NCBI GenBank assembly: GCA_030698575.1
Contig: JAUYMQ010000590.1
Span: forward strand, 1 to 8,487
Length of the DNA stretch: 8,487 bases
Origin: Deltaproteobacteria bacterium
GTDB taxonomy: Bacteria > JAUYMQ01
Reading direction: 5' to 3'
Made by a program: the position numbers and the translations under genes. The notes under the pieces are model-generated. The model saw only the letters and a program-made list of their open reading frames with translations, made no database searches and had not been told where the DNA came from. Of this stretch, positions 1 through 7,254 are shown one piece after another; the first letter of the stretch is position 1; every line of letters starts with the position of its first letter.

Positions 1-1
1 G

Positions 2-817
2 ATGGGCAACGGCATCGCGCACGTGTTTGCGCAGTACGGATGGGACACCGTCTTGATCGACGTCTCCGAGGATGCGCTCGGCCGCGGGCTGGCGACGATC
101 AAGAAGAATCTGGATCGCCAGGTGAAAAAAGGCGCGGTGAGCGGTGCGCAGTGCGCGGGAATACTTGACCGGATCACGACAGCGACATCGCTCGAGGCGG
201 CGAAGGACGCCGAGCTGGTCGTCGAGGCGGCGACGGAGAACCCGGAGATCAAGTTCAAGGTCTTCAAGGATCTCGACCGCATCGCTCCCGCCGAGGCGAT
301 TCTCGCGAGCAACACGTCGTCCATCTCGATCACGACGATCGCCGCCGCCACCAAGCGCGAGGGACACGTCATCGGGATGCATTTCATGAATCCCGTGCCG
401 GTCATGCCCCTGGTGGAGGTCGTGCGCGGCATGGCGACGAGCGACGAGACGGTCGCGCGCACCGTCGAGATCGCGAAACAGCTCGGCAAGACGCCGGTCG
501 AGGTGAACGACGCGCCCGGCTTCGTGTCAAACCGCGTGCTGATGCCGATGATCAACGAGGCGATCTTCTGCGTGATGGAGGGGATCGCCACCCCCGAAGC
601 GGTGGACCAGGTGATGAAGCTGGGGATGAATCATCCGCTCGGGCCGCTCGCGCTCGCCGACCTGATCGGCCTCGATGTGTGTCTCGCGATCCTCGAGGTC
701 CTCCACACCGGGCTGGGGGACGACAAGTACCGTCCGGCGCCGCTGCTCCGGAGGATGGTGGCCGCGGGACGCCTCGGCAGAAAGAGCGGCCAGGGATTCT
801 ATGCCTACCGCGACTGA
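2..817 (+). CDS. hbd: 3-hydroxybutyryl-CoA dehydrogenase (5'-truncated by window edge)
   Basis: NAD(P)-dependent oxidation/reduction of 3-hydroxyacyl-CoA to acetoacetyl-CoA-type products in the cytoplasm, in beta-oxidation or butyrate-type pathways. The visible 271 residues open in the middle of the Rossmann dinucleotide-binding loop ([10 protein letters not shown]). The first beta strand and the real start codon, about 10 residues, must therefore lie left of the window, and the ATG at position 2 is internal. The catalytic dyad is visible: His in GMHFMNP (about residue 127 of the visible part) and Glu in PLVEVV (about 139). The linker motif [11 protein letters not shown] begins the C-terminal dimerisation domain, and the protein ends with the family-typical [11 protein letters not shown]. 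Total length of about 280 fits the family. Its last 17 bases overlap the next gene, so translational coupling is likely. The family is secure; exact chain-length preference cannot be read. Confidence 0.93.
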   Translation: MGNGIAHVFAQYGWDTVLIDVSEDALGRGLATIKKNLDRQVKKGAVSGAQCAGILDRITTATSLEAAKDAELVVEAATENPEIKFKVFKDLDRIAPAEAILASNTSSISITTIAAATKREGHVIGMHFMNPVPVMPLVEVVRGMATSDETVARTVEIAKQLGKTPVEVNDAPGFVSNRVLMPMINEAIFCVMEGIATPEAVDQVMKLGMNHPLGPLALADLIGLDVCLAILEVLHTGLGDDKYRPAPLLRRMVAAGRLGRKSGQGFYAYRD

Positions 818-1958
818 AGCGGGCCTGTCCGACACGCAACGCCAGGTGGTGGAGCTGGCGCGCGAGTTTGCGCGCGAGAGGATCGAGCCGTTCGCCGCGG
901 AATGGGATCGGACGAGCCACTTCCCCCGCGACGTCATCGACGAGATGGGGAAGCTCGGATTTTTCGGGATGACGACGCCCGAGGAATACGACGGCATGGG
1001 GCTCGACACCGTGACGTATCTGCTGGCGCTCGAGGAGGTCGCCGCTGCGGATGCGGCGATCGCCGTGTCGATGGGCATCCATAACGCGATCCCGACGACG
1101 ATGCTCGTGAAGCACGGCACGACGGAGCAGCGCGAGCGCTGGCTCAAACCGATGGCACGGGGAGAACTGTTGGCAGGGTTCGCGTTATCGGAGGCTGAGG
1201 CGGGTTCGGATGCGGCCTCGCTTGCTGCGCAGGCCACGAAAGAGAAGCAGGGCTGGGTGCTGAACGGCGCGAAGGCCTGGGCTACCAATGCGGGCACGGC
1301 CGACCTGATGATGATCATGGCGCGCACCGACCAGACGGGCGCGCGCCGCGGCGCCAAGGGGATCTCGACGTTTATCGTCCCGACCGATTCCCCAGGCTAC
1401 ACGGCCTGCAAGCCCGAGGATAAGATGGGCCTGCGCGCCTCGAACACCGCGGCGATCGAGCTGAGCGACTGCCGGCTGCCGGCCGACGCGCTGCTCGGCG
1501 ACGGGGGGATGGGGTTCGTCTACGCCATGGAGGGGCTCGACGCCGGCCGGCTCGGCATCGGGGCGCAGGGAGTGGGGATCGCGCGGCGCGCGCTCGAGCA
1601 CTGCATCCGCTATACCGCCGAGCGCCGGCAGTTCGAAAAGCCGCTGCACGACTTCCAGGCGGTGCAGTTCAAGCTGGCCGACATGGCGACGCGCATCGAG
1701 GCGGCGCGGGCGCTGGCGCATCGCGCGGCCGTCCGGAAGGATGCCGGCGAGAATGTCGGCATGCACGCCAGCATGGCCAAACTGTTCGCTTCCGAGACGG
1801 CGATGTGGGTCACCACGCAGGCGATTCAGCTGTTCGGCGGGTACGGGTACATGCGCGATTTCCCCGTCGAGAAACTCTTCCGGGATGCGAAGGTCACCGA
1901 GATCTATGAAGGCACCAGCGAAATCCAGCGGCTCGTCATCGCGCGCGCCCTCCGTTAA
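801..1958 (+). CDS. Acyl-CoA dehydrogenase (short-chain/butyryl-CoA type)
   Basis: FAD-dependent alpha,beta-dehydrogenation of an acyl-CoA, passing electrons to electron-transfer flavoprotein. The protein is 385 residues, the usual short-chain acyl-CoA dehydrogenase length, from ATG 801. This start gives the family-like N-terminus ([22 protein letters not shown]) and overlaps the upstream dehydrogenase by 17 bases; the longer open frame upstream is not family sequence. The order is N-terminal helical domain (about 8-120), beta domain with [15 protein letters not shown] (about 127-141) and [14 protein letters not shown] (about 152-165), then the C-terminal helical domain. The catalytic base is the Glu of [15 protein letters not shown] (about residue 370), where butyryl-, isobutyryl- and glutaryl-type enzymes carry it. 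[19 protein letters not shown] is the flavin/dimer region. Placement next to hydroxybutyryl-CoA and leucine dehydrogenases suggests a C4 or branched-chain substrate; that is inference. Confidence 0.95.
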   Translation: MPTATEAGLSDTQRQVVELAREFARERIEPFAAEWDRTSHFPRDVIDEMGKLGFFGMTTPEEYDGMGLDTVTYLLALEEVAAADAAIAVSMGIHNAIPTTMLVKHGTTEQRERWLKPMARGELLAGFALSEAEAGSDAASLAAQATKEKQGWVLNGAKAWATNAGTADLMMIMARTDQTGARRGAKGISTFIVPTDSPGYTACKPEDKMGLRASNTAAIELSDCRLPADALLGDGGMGFVYAMEGLDAGRLGIGAQGVGIARRALEHCIRYTAERRQFEKPLHDFQAVQFKLADMATRIEAARALAHRAAVRKDAGENVGMHASMAKLFASETAMWVTTQAIQLFGGYGYMRDFPVEKLFRDAKVTEIYEGTSEIQRLVIARALR

Positions 1959-3024
1959 GGAAGAGTCGTCGGCGCTGTTCGCGCTGCTCGAGGAGCACGC
2001 CCACGAGCAGGTGAGCCTCGTGTACGAGCCCTCCTCCGGCTACCGCGGCATCATCGCGATCCACGACACGACCCTCGGCCCCGCGCTCGGCGGGACCCGA
2101 TTCTGGAGCTACGCGAGCGATCGTGAAGCGCTGATCGACTGCCTGCGCCTGGCGCGCGGCATGACGTACAAAGCCGCGGTGGCGGGGCTCAATCTCGGCG
2201 GCGGCAAAGCGGTCATCATCGGCGACAACAAGACGACGCGGCGCGAGGCGGTTTTCCGGGCGCATGGCCGTCACGTCCAGTCGCTCGGCGGCCGCTACAT
2301 CACCGCCGAGGACGTCGGTACGTCTACCGGCGACATGGAGTTTATTAAAGCGGAGACGGATCACGTCACCGGGCTCATCGGGAAGTCGGGGGATCCGTCT
2401 CCCGTCACAGCCTTCGGGGTGTACCGTGGGATGAAGGCCTGCGCGCGCCACAAGTACGGCTCGCCGGAGCTGCGGGGGAAGGTCGTGGCGATCCAGGGGT
2501 GCGGCCACGTCGGCTATTACCTGGCGGAGCTGCTCTATAAGGAGGGGGCGGAGCTGATCGTCACCGACATCGACGCGGTGAAGGTGAAAAAGGTGGTGGA
2601 TGCATTCGAGGCGAAGGCGGTGCGGCCCGAGGAGATCTTTGCGGTCCAGGCGAATGTGTTCGCGCCGTGCGCGCTGGGCGGGATCATCAACGACGAGACG
2701 CTGCCGCAGCTCGAGGTCGAGATCGTGGCAGGCGGTGCCAACAATCAGCTCGCCGCCGAGCATCATGGCGATGCGCTCGAGGCGAAGGGGATCCTGTATG
2801 CGCCCGACTACGTCATCAACGGCGGCGGGTTGATCAATGTGAACGCCGAGCTGAATGGGTGGAGCATGGAGCGGGCGCGCAACAAGGCGGGGGAGATTTA
2901 CGACACGATTCTGGGTGTGTTCGAGATCGCGACGGAGGAGGGGATTCCCAGCTATCGCGCGGCCGACCGGTTGGCGGAGCGCCGCATCGCGGCGATTGCG
3001 AAAGTCCGGCAAAACTTCGTCTAG
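1906..3024 (+). CDS. ldh: Leucine dehydrogenase-type Glu/Leu/Phe/Val dehydrogenase (start uncertain)
   Basis: NAD-dependent oxidative deamination of a branched-chain amino acid to its 2-oxo acid, cytoplasmic. The characteristic segments are AIHDTTLGPALGGTR, GMTYKAAVAGLNLGGGKAVI with the two active-site lysines, RYITAEDVGTSTGDME with the catalytic Asp, the dinucleotide loop GCGHVG, and APDYVINGGGLINV. The start is problematic. Family alignment puts the N-terminus near LFALLEEHAHEQ, but there is no ATG/GTG/TTG there. The nearest upstream in-frame start is ATG 1906 (given here; 372 residues, with a 23-residue unfamiliar extension read out of the upstream gene in another frame). The next downstream candidate is GTG 2011, which is too late. 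CTG 1975 fits the family length (349 residues) and follows an AAGGAAG ribosome-binding sequence at 1957-1963, which itself overlaps the upstream TAA. I suspect 1975 is the real start. Leucine is the likely but unproven preferred substrate. Confidence 0.9.
   Translation: MKAPAKSSGSSSRAPSVKEESSALFALLEEHAHEQVSLVYEPSSGYRGIIAIHDTTLGPALGGTRFWSYASDREALIDCLRLARGMTYKAAVAGLNLGGGKAVIIGDNKTTRREAVFRAHGRHVQSLGGRYITAEDVGTSTGDMEFIKAETDHVTGLIGKSGDPSPVTAFGVYRGMKACARHKYGSPELRGKVVAIQGCGHVGYYLAELLYKEGAELIVTDIDAVKVKKVVDAFEAKAVRPEEIFAVQANVFAPCALGGIINDETLPQLEVEIVAGGANNQLAAEHHGDALEAKGILYAPDYVINGGGLINVNAELNGWSMERARNKAGEIYDTILGVFEIATEEGIPSYRAADRLAERRIAAIAKVRQNFV
1957..1963 (+). promoter_or_regulatory. Shine-Dalgarno candidate for the leucine dehydrogenase
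   Basis: AAGGAAG begins inside the stop codon of the acyl-CoA dehydrogenase (TAA 1956-1958). It lies 11 bases before the in-frame CTG at 1975, where family alignment expects the protein to begin. Its position supports a non-ATG start over the upstream ATG 1906. The spacing is slightly long, so this stays tentative. Confidence 0.4.
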
Positions 3025-3037
3025 ACGACAGAGATAG

Positions 3038-3060
3038 GGGGAATGGGGAATGGGGAATGG
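3038..3060 (+). repeat. GGGGAAT heptamer tract x3 at the rpiB start
   Basis: Three perfect tandem heptamers GGGGAAT (3038-3044, 3045-3051, 3052-3058) plus GG fill the junction between the leucine dehydrogenase stop and rpiB. Each unit boundary creates an ATG (3043, 3050, 3057). Because 7 is not a multiple of 3, the three ATGs fall in three different frames, and only the last opens rpiB. The G-rich units can also act as ribosome-binding sequence. A related tract precedes glyA. Confidence 0.85.
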
Positions 3061-3494
3061 CTGAGAAGATCTACGTCGGTGCCGATCATGTCGGGTTCAA
3101 TCTCAAGAATCGGCTCGTCGAGGAGCTGAAGCGGCTCGGCTACGAGCCGGTGGACGTCGGGCCGAAGCAGCTCGATCCCGCCGACGATTATCCTGACTTC
3201 GCGAAGCCGGTGGCCGCCGCCGTGAGCGCGGGAAACGCGACACGTGGGGTGCTGACGTGTGGCACCGGGCTCGGCATGTCGTATACGGCGAACCGGTTTC
3301 CCAAGGTGCGTGCGGCGATTGCGTGGAACGAGGAGATCGCCGAGCTCGCGCGGAAGCACGGCAACTCCAACGTGCTGGTCTTGCCCGCGCAGTTCGTCAG
3401 CGAGGATCAGGGAGTCGGCATCTTGAAGAAGTGGCTCGAGACGACTTTCGAAGGCGGCCGTCATGCGCGGCGCGTGGAGAAGATCGACAAGTGA
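3057..3494 (+). CDS. rpiB: Ribose-5-phosphate isomerase B (RpiB/LacAB family)
   Basis: Interconverts ribose 5-phosphate and ribulose 5-phosphate in the non-oxidative pentose phosphate pathway, cytoplasmic. The protein is 145 residues from ATG 3057, the normal RpiB length, beginning MAEKIYVGADHVGF with the Asp-His pair (residues 10-11) of the phosphate/ring-opening site. The catalytic Cys is in GVLTCGTGLGMS (about residue 68), followed by ANRFPKVRAAI. RKHGNSNVLVLPA and the C-terminal GGRHARRVEKI carry the usual phosphate-binding arginines. The segment around residue 101 reads HGNSN where many homologues have HNDAN, a small deviation. The ATG is built by the last GGGGAAT heptamer of the preceding repeat tract. 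It begins 32 bases after the upstream stop and ends 30 bases before glyA, so co-transcription with both is likely. Confidence 0.95.
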   Translation: MAEKIYVGADHVGFNLKNRLVEELKRLGYEPVDVGPKQLDPADDYPDFAKPVAAAVSAGNATRGVLTCGTGLGMSYTANRFPKVRAAIAWNEEIAELARKHGNSNVLVLPAQFVSEDQGVGILKKWLETTFEGGRHARRVEKIDK

Positions 3495-3495
3495 C

Positions 3496-3518
3496 GGGGA
3501 GTGGGGAATGGGGAATGG
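3496..3518 (+). repeat. GGGGAGT/GGGGAAT heptamer tract before glyA
   Basis: One variant unit GGGGAGT (3496-3502) and two perfect GGGGAAT units (3503-3509, 3510-3516) plus GG lie in the 30-base gap between the rpiB stop and glyA ATG 3525. This is the same unit and phase style as the tract before rpiB. It creates out-of-frame ATGs at 3508 and 3515 and an in-frame GTG at 3501. The tract probably provides the ribosome-binding sequence for glyA. Confidence 0.8.
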
Positions 3519-3524
3519 TGCGAT

Positions 3525-4790
3525 ATGGCTGATCGGTTAGCTCCGCTGAGCCAAGTCGATCCCGCGATCCGCGACCTCATCAAGCGTGAGGTGGCGCGGC
3601 AGGAGCATGGCCTCGAGCTGATCGCGAGCGAGAACTTCGTTTCCATCGCCGTGCTCGAGGCAATGGGGACGGCGCTCACGAACAAGTATGCCGAGGGTGT
3701 CCCGGGGAAGCGGTATTACGGTGGGTGTGAGGTCGTGGATCAGGTCGAGCAGCTCGCGATCGATCGGGCGAAGCAGATTTTCGGCGCCGATCATGCGAAT
3801 GTGCAGCCGCATTCGGGGGCGCAGGCGAACATGGCGGCGTATCTCGCGGTCGCCAAGTTCGGAGACACACTGTTGGGATTGTCGCTGCCGCATGGCGGCC
3901 ATCTGACGCATGGATCGCCGGTGAATTTCTCGGGCACGCTGTTCCGGGCGACGGCGTATGGTGTGCGCGAGGACACGGGGCGGATTGATTACGACCAGGT
4001 GCGCGACGTGGCGAAGAAGGAGAAGCCACGGATCGTGATCGGCGGCGGCAGCGCGTACGGGCGGATTATTGATTTCCCTGTGCTACGGTCAATTGCCGAT
4101 GAAGTTGGGGCGGTGCTGGTCGTGGACATGGCGCATTTCGCGGGGCTGGTCGCGGGCGGGGTGTACCCGTCCCCCGTCCCTCATGCGCAAATTGTCACGA
4201 CCACGACCCATAAGACGTTGCGGGGTCCGCGGGGGGGGATGATTCTGTGCATCTCGGAGCATGCCAAGGCGGTGGACAAGCAGGTGTTTCCGGGGACGCA
4301 GGGTGGGCCGCTCGAGCATGTGATTGCGGCGAAGGCGGTGTCGTTTCTCGAGGCGTTGCAGCCGGGGTTTAGGGACTATGCGAAGCAGGTCGTCGTCAAC
4401 GCGCAGGCATTGGCGGCGGCGCTGATCGCGCGCGGGTATGCGATTGTCTCAGGGGGGACGGATAGTCATCTGATGCTCGTGGATTTGCGCTCGCGCAGCA
4501 TCACGGGGAAGGATGCCGAGCAGCTACTGGATCGGGCGGCGATCACGGTGAACAAGAACACGATACCGGGGGATCCGCAGTCGCCGTTCGTGACGAGCGG
4601 CGTCCGCCTCGGCACGCCGGCGGTGACGACGCGGGGGTTTGGGGTGGAGGAGATGGGGCGGGTGGCTCAGTTGATAGATGAGGTGTTGACGAAGCGGGAT
4701 GAGGGGACGGTGGAGCGGGTGAAGGGGGAGGTGCGGGGGATGGTGGAGGAGTTTCCGTTGTATAGGAAGGCGGTGGGGGTGGGGGGGTAA
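3525..4790 (+). CDS. glyA: Serine hydroxymethyltransferase
   Basis: PLP enzyme converting serine plus tetrahydrofolate into glycine plus 5,10-methylene-tetrahydrofolate; cytoplasmic one-carbon metabolism. The protein is 421 residues from ATG 3525, the normal bacterial length. [10 protein letters not shown] (about 31-40), [14 protein letters not shown] (about 54-67), [10 protein letters not shown] (about 93-102), [14 protein letters not shown] (Asp about 201, pairing with the PLP ring nitrogen) and [17 protein letters not shown] with the Schiff-base Lys at about 230 are all present. C-terminal [15 protein letters not shown] is also standard. The family's GASAYPR segment reads GGSAYGR here. An in-frame GTG at 3501 inside the heptamer tract could add 8 residues but is not family-like. 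The last 170 bases are extremely G-rich and C-poor on the coding strand. It is the last gene of the metabolic cluster. Confidence 0.97.
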   Translation: MADRLAPLSQVDPAIRDLIKREVARQEHGLELIASENFVSIAVLEAMGTALTNKYAEGVPGKRYYGGCEVVDQVEQLAIDRAKQIFGADHANVQPHSGAQANMAAYLAVAKFGDTLLGLSLPHGGHLTHGSPVNFSGTLFRATAYGVREDTGRIDYDQVRDVAKKEKPRIVIGGGSAYGRIIDFPVLRSIADEVGAVLVVDMAHFAGLVAGGVYPSPVPHAQIVTTTTHKTLRGPRGGMILCISEHAKAVDKQVFPGTQGGPLEHVIAAKAVSFLEALQPGFRDYAKQVVVNAQALAAALIARGYAIVSGGTDSHLMLVDLRSRSITGKDAEQLLDRAAITVNKNTIPGDPQSPFVTSGVRLGTPAVTTRGFGVEEMGRVAQLIDEVLTKRDEGTVERVKGEVRGMVEEFPLYRKAVGVGG

Positions 4791-4990
4791 AATGGGGTTG
4801 ACGGACTTTCAGAGTGCCAAAATGGGCGTCCTACCTCGAACCAGCCTGCTGCCCGCCGAATAGCGGTTCTTTTAATGCATCAAATTCGCCCTACCAATGC
4901 AGCAAAAGTACCCTAGCCCTCTCCGCCGATCGCCTCCAGGTTATTCCCGCTCCTTTTTCTAGGTTTGGAACTCTCTTCCGGATGCGGTGA
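4791..4990. other. Non-coding junction between glyA and the NACHT gene
   Basis: Composition falls from G-rich coding DNA to a mixed, more AT-rich stretch (for example around 4866-4886). I see no hairpin with a T-tract that would end the glyA transcript. TTGACG at 4798 has no good partner -10 box. TTTAAT at 4871-4876 is a possible -10 element, but its -35 region is unconvincing. The NACHT promoter probably lies here but I cannot place it. Confidence 0.4.
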
Positions 4991-6793
4991 ATGGACGCTG
5001 CCGTCGACGTTAACAAATTGGCCGCTGAGTTTATTCAAGCAAATCTTGACAATGCTGTTGAGTTCGCGTCTTCCAAGATTAAAGGCGCGCGAAACGTCTT
5101 CAAATCGAAGCTGGAACGAACATACAAGGGGTATCTCGCACGAATTCTTGGTCGGTATTCGCGAGCAAAATCATTCTTCATACGCACTGAACCCGTGCCG
5201 CTTTACGACGTCTTCGTCCCGCTTGGTCTGGCCAATCAGGTGCGTAAATTACCGAAGGCCTCCGTAATCGATGTTACAAGTGTTGCTCCATGCGCAATCG
5301 TTACTGGCTCGGGCGGGTCCGGGAAAACGATGCTCATGCGTCATTTGCTGGTGGGAACGATAAGTGCCCGTGCGAAGACACCGATTTTTTTTGAGTTGCG
5401 AGATCTAAACCAGCATGATCAAAGTCTTCGAGATTCACTGCTTGATAATGTGAAAGTTAATGGGCTGGAAGTTGACGAGGACTATTTCGAGCTCGCGCTC
5501 AGGGCCGGGCATTTCTGCATAATGCTCGATGGATTTGATGAGCTTGAAAGAGGCAAGAGAAAACGGATCGCACAGGAAATTCAGGGACTAGCACAAAAGT
5601 ATGTCGGTAACTGGTTCATCATGTCATCAAGACCAGATTCGCAACTGGAGGGGTGGACCGCCTTTACTCAGTTGGCGGTGCAGCCTTTAGACCTCGAATC
5701 GGCGACGGAACTGGTTACCAAACTCCCGTGTGATCCTGATGTGAAGGAGAAGTTTCTAGACGATTTAAGAGACGGTCTGTTTGCACGTCATAATTCTTTC
5801 TTATCAAACCCGCTGTTGCTCTCTATCATGCTCCTTACCTATACGGATGTCGCGCACATCCCGGACAAGCTGTCGATTTTTTATAATCAAGCGTACGAAT
5901 CTCTTTTCCATAAGCACGACGCACTGAAGGGAGGGTTTGTACGCGACAGGCAAAGTGGTTTGGACATACAGGATTTCGGTAAGGCATTCGCCGCATTCTG
6001 CCTACAGTCATTCGATAAAAGGGAGTTTGCGTTTTCGCGAATACGGGCGCTTGAGCTCCTGGAGCGCGGCAAAAAGATGGTTCAGCTCGACTACAAAACT
6101 GAAGCGGTTCTAGATGATGCTGAGCAAGCCGTTTGCCTTCTCATCGAGGAGGGTATCGAGCTCACTTTCTCTCACAGATCCTTCCAAGAGTACTTCGTTG
6201 CTCGGTTCATTTACGCGAGTCCTCCAGAGGTCAAGGGCCAACTCGTTAGGCACTTCAGTCCAACTGTTCAATCCGATTCTGTGATCGCGCTTCTCTACGA
6301 ACTGGACCCCTACAGTGTAGAGCGCTACTACATACTACCGATGTTGAGCTCATTGCGAAAAAAGCTGAAGGTAGGGAACGTCGTCACCCTGACTCATTTC
6401 CTGCGTTATGTGCAGCTGGTGTTTAGCGTACTCTCGGTTGGATTGAGAGCAGACGACGGGAGTGACCAATTGAGCGCCACTATAGCAGATTTGCCGACGT
6501 ACCTCGCAGCGAGGTTCGCCTACGAACGTTACGGGGAGGCGGTAAGTAAGCCCATTGGCGAAGTCGAAAAGGGATCACTTGACGTTATGAGAAATGCTTT
6601 GAAGAGACAGGTGGGGACCAATCGCGGATTCGCGACGAAGGATCTCACAATCGCGAATCCCATTCTGCGCGCCATGACCGGAGCCCCCGGGAACTGGGGC
6701 ATGCAGTACCTGCGAGGGCTTCTTGACATCGAACGACTGATCAGTAAGCGACACAGGGAGGCCAAGAGCTCTCTTGAGAACATCATCGGCTAA
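4991..6793 (+). CDS. NACHT-domain STAND NTPase, bacterial NLR-like (probable anti-phage defence)
   Basis: A 600-residue predicted soluble STAND ATPase. Residues 1-95 are helical and charged and include EPVPLYDVFVPLGL (67-80), a segment commonly found before the NTPase in bacterial NACHT proteins; no nuclease, TIR, protease or other effector fold is recognised. NACHT core: Walker A GSGGSGKT (106-113), extended Walker B FCIMLDGFDEL (175-185) with the small residue and paired acids typical of NACHT, sensor-like SSRPD (212-216), SNPLLLSIMLL (272-282), and winged-helix motif FSHRSFQEYFVARF (393-406). Residues 410-600 are mostly helical with no leucine-rich, TPR or WD repeats visible. Known family role: single-gene bacterial NACHT proteins sense phage components and block infection; applying that here is inference. 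It stands alone on its strand after a 200-bp gap. Its base composition is much lower in GC than the upstream genes (35% in 5401-5460), suggesting transfer. No clear Shine-Dalgarno precedes ATG 4991. Confidence 0.9.
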   Translation: MDAAVDVNKLAAEFIQANLDNAVEFASSKIKGARNVFKSKLERTYKGYLARILGRYSRAKSFFIRTEPVPLYDVFVPLGLANQVRKLPKASVIDVTSVAPCAIVTGSGGSGKTMLMRHLLVGTISARAKTPIFFELRDLNQHDQSLRDSLLDNVKVNGLEVDEDYFELALRAGHFCIMLDGFDELERGKRKRIAQEIQGLAQKYVGNWFIMSSRPDSQLEGWTAFTQLAVQPLDLESATELVTKLPCDPDVKEKFLDDLRDGLFARHNSFLSNPLLLSIMLLTYTDVAHIPDKLSIFYNQAYESLFHKHDALKGGFVRDRQSGLDIQDFGKAFAAFCLQSFDKREFAFSRIRALELLERGKKMVQLDYKTEAVLDDAEQAVCLLIEEGIELTFSHRSFQEYFVARFIYASPPEVKGQLVRHFSPTVQSDSVIALLYELDPYSVERYYILPMLSSLRKKLKVGNVVTLTHFLRYVQLVFSVLSVGLRADDGSDQLSATIADLPTYLAARFAYERYGEAVSKPIGEVEKGSLDVMRNALKRQVGTNRGFATKDLTIANPILRAMTGAPGNWGMQYLRGLLDIERLISKRHREAKSSLENIIG

Positions 6794-6846
6794 AGGGTAT
6801 GGCTCAGTCGTCAGCGTCGACTTGGTCAGACGTGGCAAGAGCTGGA

Positions 6847-6869
6847 GGCGAATGAATGATTCATTCGTC
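6847..6869. promoter_or_regulatory. 19-bp perfect palindrome downstream of NACHT gene
   Basis: CGAATGAATGATTCATTCG (6849-6867) is a perfect dyad around a single central G. In RNA the stem extends by a G-U pair and a G-C pair to 6847/6869. It starts 55 bases after the NACHT stop. There is no T-tract after it, so a classical intrinsic terminator is unlikely. A protein-binding operator, or an RNA 3'-end stem that protects the NACHT transcript, are the alternatives. Confidence 0.5.
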
Positions 6870-6932
6870 TATCACGCGATCGCTCAACCGTTAGGGACCT
6901 GGATGTCGATTGTACGCGTGCCGTTAGTGTAC

Positions 6933-6961
6933 CTTCGCCGAGTCGGCGCTTCAGCGCACGG
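6933..6961 (+). repeat. REP-like unit A1
   Basis: Short form of the A-type unit: CTTCGCCGAGTCGGC followed by hairpin GCGC-TTCA-GCGC (6946-6957) and ACGG. The first arm differs from the consensus GCCGAGCCGGC by one base (GAGT for GAGC). Confidence 0.75.
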
Positions 6962-7020
6962 ATTCAATCTCGTCGCGCTGTCTATCTCTTCTCGAAATCT
7001 CAGGACCCGAGCCGTCGCTA

Positions 7021-7070
7021 TCCGTGCCCTAAAGGGCCGGCTCTGCCACGGCACGCGTCCTGAAGGACGC
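7021..7070 (+). repeat. REP-like unit B1
   Basis: B-type unit starting TCCGTGCCCTAAAGGGC. It holds hairpin GCCC-TAAA-GGGC (7026-7037) and hairpin GCGTCC-TGAA-GGACGC (7055-7070). Its first half is the A unit read in reverse complement, with both stem strands changed together. A third stem ACGCTC-TTCA-GAGCGT (7067-7082) overlaps its end and would compete with the second hairpin. Confidence 0.75.
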
Positions 7071-7086
7071 TCTTCAGAGCGTGTGC

Positions 7087-7139
7087 CTTCGCCGAGCCGG
7101 CGCCCTTCGCTACGCGCAGGGCAGGCTTTCAGCGCATGG
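7087..7139 (+). repeat. REP-like unit A2 (long form)
   Basis: A-type unit with CTTCGCCGAGCCGGCGC, then an inserted arm bounded by GCCCT and AGGGC, then CTTTCAGCGCATGG. With B1 it forms a B-A composite; a second B-A composite lies on the other side of the transposase at 7816-7914. Confidence 0.7.
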
Positions 7140-7204
7140 AAAACAACCCCGAAAACGCATTCTTGATCACCTTGAGATTCGGGACACTCTCGAGCTTTCG
7201 TTTA

Positions 7205-7254
7205 TCCGTGCCCTAAAGGGCCGGCTCGGCCACTGCACGCGTCCTGAAGGACGC
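7205..7254 (+). repeat. REP-like unit B2
   Basis: Near copy of B1 with the same two hairpins (GCCC-TAAA-GGGC and GCGTCC-TGAA-GGACGC), ending 54 bases before the transposase start. It differs from B1 at a few bases between the two hairpins (CTCGGCCACT versus CTCTGCCACG). Confidence 0.75.

Noticed and set aside
527-1357. Long minus-strand open frames opposite the dehydrogenase genes (also 1936-3012 and 1185-1766)
   Set aside because: Low-complexity Arg/Ala/Pro-rich translations lying antisense to well-supported genes; a by-product of high GC.
4798-4826. Promoter based on TTGACG after glyA
   Set aside because: No acceptable -10 element at 16-18 bp; not supported.
6377-6446. Transmembrane segment in the NACHT C-terminal part (residues about 463-485)
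   Set aside because: Moderately hydrophobic but interrupted by His, Arg, Gln and Tyr; an ordinary buried helix is more likely.
6774-7166. 130-codon open frame overlapping the NACHT 3' end
   Set aside because: Out of frame with the NACHT gene and composed largely of translated REP units; no family match.
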